From Lachnospiraceae bacterium (GTDB lineage Bacteria > Bacillota > Clostridia > Lachnospirales > Lachnospiraceae), in contig JAQXIR010000024.1 of NCBI GenBank assembly GCA_029007885.1, forward strand, positions 1 to 64,000: a stretch of DNA of 64,000 nucleotides, written 5' to 3'. Shown here piece by piece: positions 61,022-64,000 of the stretch. The notes beneath the pieces were generated by a model that was given only the letters and a program-made list of their open reading frames with translations, had not been told where the DNA came from and searched no databases. Within the stretch, counting starts at the first letter, position 1. Every line of letters begins with the position of its first letter. The translations under genes and the position numbers were made by a program.

Positions 61022-62032
61022 TTATAGCAATTGTAATCCTTTTGCGGCAGCTTCATCCATCACTTCTTTTGGCCACAAGGAGCACTGCACTTCTCCGATA
61101 TGGGCTTTCCGCAGGAAAAACATGCAGATACGGGATTGCCCGATACCGCCACCGATTGTATAAGGAAGCTCTTTGTTTAAGACAGCCTTCTGGAACGGAA
61201 GATTAGCACGCTCCGGGCAACCGGCTTTCTTTAACTGTTCCTGCAAGGAATTCTCATCGACACGAATACCCATGGAAGATAATTCCAGCGCAATGTCAAG
61301 AACAGGATAGTAAACAACAATGTCGGCATTCAATTCCCAATCATCATAGTCCGGTGCACGACCATCATGCTTCTGACCGGATTCCAACATGTCTCCGATT
61401 TTCATGATGCAGACAGCACCTTTTGCCTTTGCGATAAAATACTCGCGCTCTTTTGGGGCGTATTCCGGAAACATATCTTCCAATTCCTGTGTTGTGATAA
61501 AGAAAATATCGTGAGGAAGAATTTCCTCGATATAGTCATACTTAATTGCCATGAATTTTTCGGTCTTGCGCAACACTTTATAGACTGTGCGAACCGTTTC
61601 TTTTAACGTTTCTTCGTTACGTTGTTCTTTTGTAATAATCTTTTCCCAATCCCACTGGTCAACATAGATGGAATGGATATTGTCGGTTTCTTCATCGCGG
61701 CGGATGGCACTCATATCAGTGTAAAGTCCCTCTCCAACGGAAAAACCGTATTTTTTTAGTGCATAACGTTTCCACTTCGCAAGGGAATGGACAATTTCCG
61801 CTTCTGCGTCATTCTGTTCCTTGATACCAAATGTGACTGGTCGTTCTACACCGTTTAAGTTATCATTCAGGCCTGAGGACGGCTCAACGAATAAAGGTGC
61901 GGAGACACGTAACAGATTCAGACGCTCCGAAAGAAGATTTTGGAAGAAATCCTTAACGGTTTTGATGCCAATCTGCGTGTCATGCAGATTCAAAGCCGAC
62001 TGATAATTCTCAGGAATATTTAACTGCTTCAT
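61022..62032 (-). CDS. asnA: Aspartate-ammonia ligase (asparagine synthetase A)
   Basis: IPENYQSALNLHDTQIGIKTVKDFFQNLLSERLNLLRVSAPLFVEPSSGLNDNLNGVERPVTF...GGGIGQSRICMFFL. Confidence 0.96.
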   Translation of the reverse strand: MKQLNIPENYQSALNLHDTQIGIKTVKDFFQNLLSERLNLLRVSAPLFVEPSSGLNDNLNGVERPVTFGIKEQNDAEAEIVHSLAKWKRYALKKYGFSVGEGLYTDMSAIRRDEETDNIHSIYVDQWDWEKIITKEQRNEETLKETVRTVYKVLRKTEKFMAIKYDYIEEILPHDIFFITTQELEDMFPEYAPKEREYFIAKAKGAVCIMKIGDMLESGQKHDGRAPDYDDWELNADIVVYYPVLDIALELSSMGIRVDENSLQEQLKKAGCPERANLPFQKAVLNKELPYTIGGGIGQSRICMFFLRKAHIGEVQCSLWPKEVMDEAAAKGLQLL

Positions 62033-62107
62033 AATGAAACCTCCAAGGGCGTTATTTTACAGAGTTTATTGTATATCAGCATAGAAATGATGTCAAATAG
62101 AAAGTAC

Positions 62108-62136
62108 TTGATAATCGAACATATGTATGGTATATT
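62108..62136 (+). promoter_or_regulatory. Promoter TTGATA-17-TATATT with an SOS-box-like sequence in the spacer
   Basis: CGAACATATGTATG at 62116-62129 lies between -35 and -10. Confidence 0.7.
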
Positions 62137-62143
62137 AAAAACA

Positions 62144-62155
62144 GAACAAATGTTC
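62144..62155 (+). promoter_or_regulatory. Perfect LexA/DinR-type SOS box GAAC-AAAT-GTTC
   Basis: Exact GAACN4GTTC palindrome just downstream of the -10, ahead of the radical SAM gene. Confidence 0.75.
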
Positions 62156-62170
62156 TTTTGGAGAGAAGAT

Positions 62171-63526
62171 ATGAAATATGATATTACAGAATCCTTTTCG
62201 ATACAGCAGAGCGGGATGAGTATTCGTGAAAAGCTTGGGATATTGGCAGATTCGGCAAAATATGATGTGTCCTGTACTTCCAGCGGTGTGGACCGCAGAG
62301 GTGACGGGACGGGTATGGGTAATTCGATTGCTGCCGGGATTTGTCACAGTTTTTCGGCAGACGGCAGATGCATCAGTCTTCTGAAGATTCTTTTGACAAA
62401 TGAATGTATTTATGATTGTAAATATTGCCGCAACCGTGTTTCGAATGACATAGAACGGGCCACCTTTACTCCGGAAGAGATTGTGACACTGACCATGGAA
62501 TTTTACAGACGAAATTATATTGAGGGATTGTTTTTGAGTTCAGGAATCCTTCGCAATCCCAGCTATACGATGGAACAGATTTACAGAACGGTTTTTCTTC
62601 TTAGAAACCGGTATCACTTCCAGGGATATATTCATGTAAAAGCAATACCGGGGGCTGATGAAAGGCTTATTAAGCAGACGGGATTTTTAGTGGACCGTAT
62701 GAGTGTTAATTTAGAACTGCCGACAGCCGATAGTTTGCGGAAACTGGCCCCGAATAAGACGCGTACGACCATCTTGACTCCGATGCGTCAGATTCAGAAC
62801 GGAATTCTTCAAAATAAGAACGAATTGGTTTTATATCAGCATGCACCGCATTTTGTAAGTGGCGGACAATCTACGCAGATGATTATCGGTGCGACACCGG
62901 AGAGTGATTATCAGATTATGAGTGTTGCAGAGAGCTTGTATCAGAAATTCCGTTTAAAGAGGGTTTTTTACTCGGCATATATACAGGTCAATCAGGATAA
63001 AGACCTGCCGGCTCTTCCCGGAGGTCCGCCGCTTCTTAGGGAGCATCGTCTGTATCAGGCAGACTTTCTGATGCGTTTTTACGGATTTGAGGCGAAGGAA
63101 CTGTTGAGCGAAAGCAGACCGAATTTTAATGTTTTGCTTGATCCGAAAGCGGACTGGGCATTGCGTCATCTGGAACTTTTTCCGGTGGAAATTAATAAAG
63201 CCGAGTATGAAATGCTGCTGCGTATTCCGGGAATCGGTGTCAAAGGAGCAAGAAAAATTGTCAAAGCAAGGCGTGGATGCAATCTGACATTTGAACATCT
63301 AAAGAAACTGAATATTTCTTTAAAGCGGGCATTGTACTTTATTACCTGTAACGGAAAGATGATGTATCCGACGAAATTGGAAGAAGACTATATTGCCAGG
63401 AACCTTATCAATACGGGAGAGCGACTTCCGTTTGATGCAGATGGTGTGACTTATAAGCAGTTGTCTTTGTTTGACACATCACTATTCCCGGAAGAACAAT
63501 CCTGGCGGCAGGTTGTCAATGCCTGA
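62171..63526 (+). CDS. Putative DNA modification/repair radical SAM protein with C-terminal helix-hairpin-helix
   Basis: CIYDCKYC radical SAM cluster; GVDRRGDGTGMGNSIAAGICHSFSADGRCISLLKILLTNECIYDCKYCRNR; C-terminal LRIPGIGVKGARKIVKAR HhH; start 62171 with GGAGAG RBS, ORF track start 62069. Confidence 0.88.
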   Translation: MKYDITESFSIQQSGMSIREKLGILADSAKYDVSCTSSGVDRRGDGTGMGNSIAAGICHSFSADGRCISLLKILLTNECIYDCKYCRNRVSNDIERATFTPEEIVTLTMEFYRRNYIEGLFLSSGILRNPSYTMEQIYRTVFLLRNRYHFQGYIHVKAIPGADERLIKQTGFLVDRMSVNLELPTADSLRKLAPNKTRTTILTPMRQIQNGILQNKNELVLYQHAPHFVSGGQSTQMIIGATPESDYQIMSVAESLYQKFRLKRVFYSAYIQVNQDKDLPALPGGPPLLREHRLYQADFLMRFYGFEAKELLSESRPNFNVLLDPKADWALRHLELFPVEINKAEYEMLLRIPGIGVKGARKIVKARRGCNLTFEHLKKLNISLKRALYFITCNGKMMYPTKLEEDYIARNLINTGERLPFDADGVTYKQLSLFDTSLFPEEQSWRQVVNA

Positions 63527-63538
63527 GAGGAGAATGAT

Positions 63539-64000
63539 ATGCAGGAAGAGCATATTTTGATTTGTGAAGACAGTGATGAAGGAATTTTAAGTGCCATTTA
63601 TTCTGCATATGAATGGAAACTGGATCATGAACATACGATCATTCAAATCGGAGAAGAGGAGAATCTTCGTCTGTTTGCTTCTTATAATAAAGTTACAACT
63701 GAGCCGATAAAGGCACAAAAAGTATTGCGTACCGTAAGAAAACGATTTGGAGAAAACACATATCGGGTTGTCTGCGGTGCATTGGCATCTGTCGATGCCC
63801 AAAGGGGACAGGCAGTCTATCAGATGATTGTTTTCGGCTTGAAAGGGAAATACAGAGGTGATCTTACGGACTGTATTTATCATGACGGAGTGGCAAAAGC
63901 AGTTGCGCTTAGCATGACAGTATGGCATGAAGTGCATCGATTTTATGAGTTTCTACGCTTTGAAGAGTTGGAGGGAGGACTTTTGTTTGCGCAGATTCAT
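63539..64000 (+). CDS. DUF4130 / TIGR03915-like DNA metabolism protein (truncated by window edge)
   Basis: MQEEHILICEDSDEGILSAIYSAYEWKLDHEHTIIQIG...VWHEVHRFYEFLRFEELEGGLLFAQIH; RBS GAGAGGAG; not in ORF track since no stop in window. Confidence 0.8.
   Translation, partial: MQEEHILICEDSDEGILSAIYSAYEWKLDHEHTIIQIGEEENLRLFASYNKVTTEPIKAQKVLRTVRKRFGENTYRVVCGALASVDAQRGQAVYQMIVFGLKGKYRGDLTDCIYHDGVAKAVALSMTVWHEVHRFYEFLRFEELEGGLLFAQIH

Overview
64 kb chromosomal window from a Firmicutes genome, probably Lachnospiraceae-like (inferred from gene content and style). It is mostly housekeeping, with a strong nitrogen/amide theme: glnA plus an ANTAR regulator, gltB-gltD, asnA, a T-box-aspS-gatC-gatA-gatB operon, glnS and glutamine-dependent nadE. 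Other recognisable genes include hisC, hslO, dapF-dapL, guaB, addB-addA, a uracil permease, flagellin, a GGDEF-EAL protein, a TPP-riboswitch-linked thiT-like gene, a MATE exporter, a MalY/PatB aminotransferase, and a radical SAM/DUF4130-type DNA-repair gene pair at the right edge. I found no CRISPR array, tRNA, rRNA, prophage or intact transposon. Best leads: (i) a near-consensus promoter with two SOS/LexA-like boxes in front of the uncharacterised radical-SAM + DUF4130-like pair; (ii) a HAD hydrolase fused to a CPBP intramembrane protease; (iii) two long intergenic hairpins sharing a conserved core, one encoding the MATE C-terminus; (iv) a terminator directly downstream of the gltB promoter, in the same window as a pseudo-receiver ANTAR protein; (v) a T-box upstream of aspS-gatCAB with an overlapping GAA/AAC specifier candidate; (vi) a receiver-less Spo0A effector domain protein; (vii) a secreted Ig-like repeat protein split by a single in-frame TAA. 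All family calls are by eye from motifs; no searches were run.
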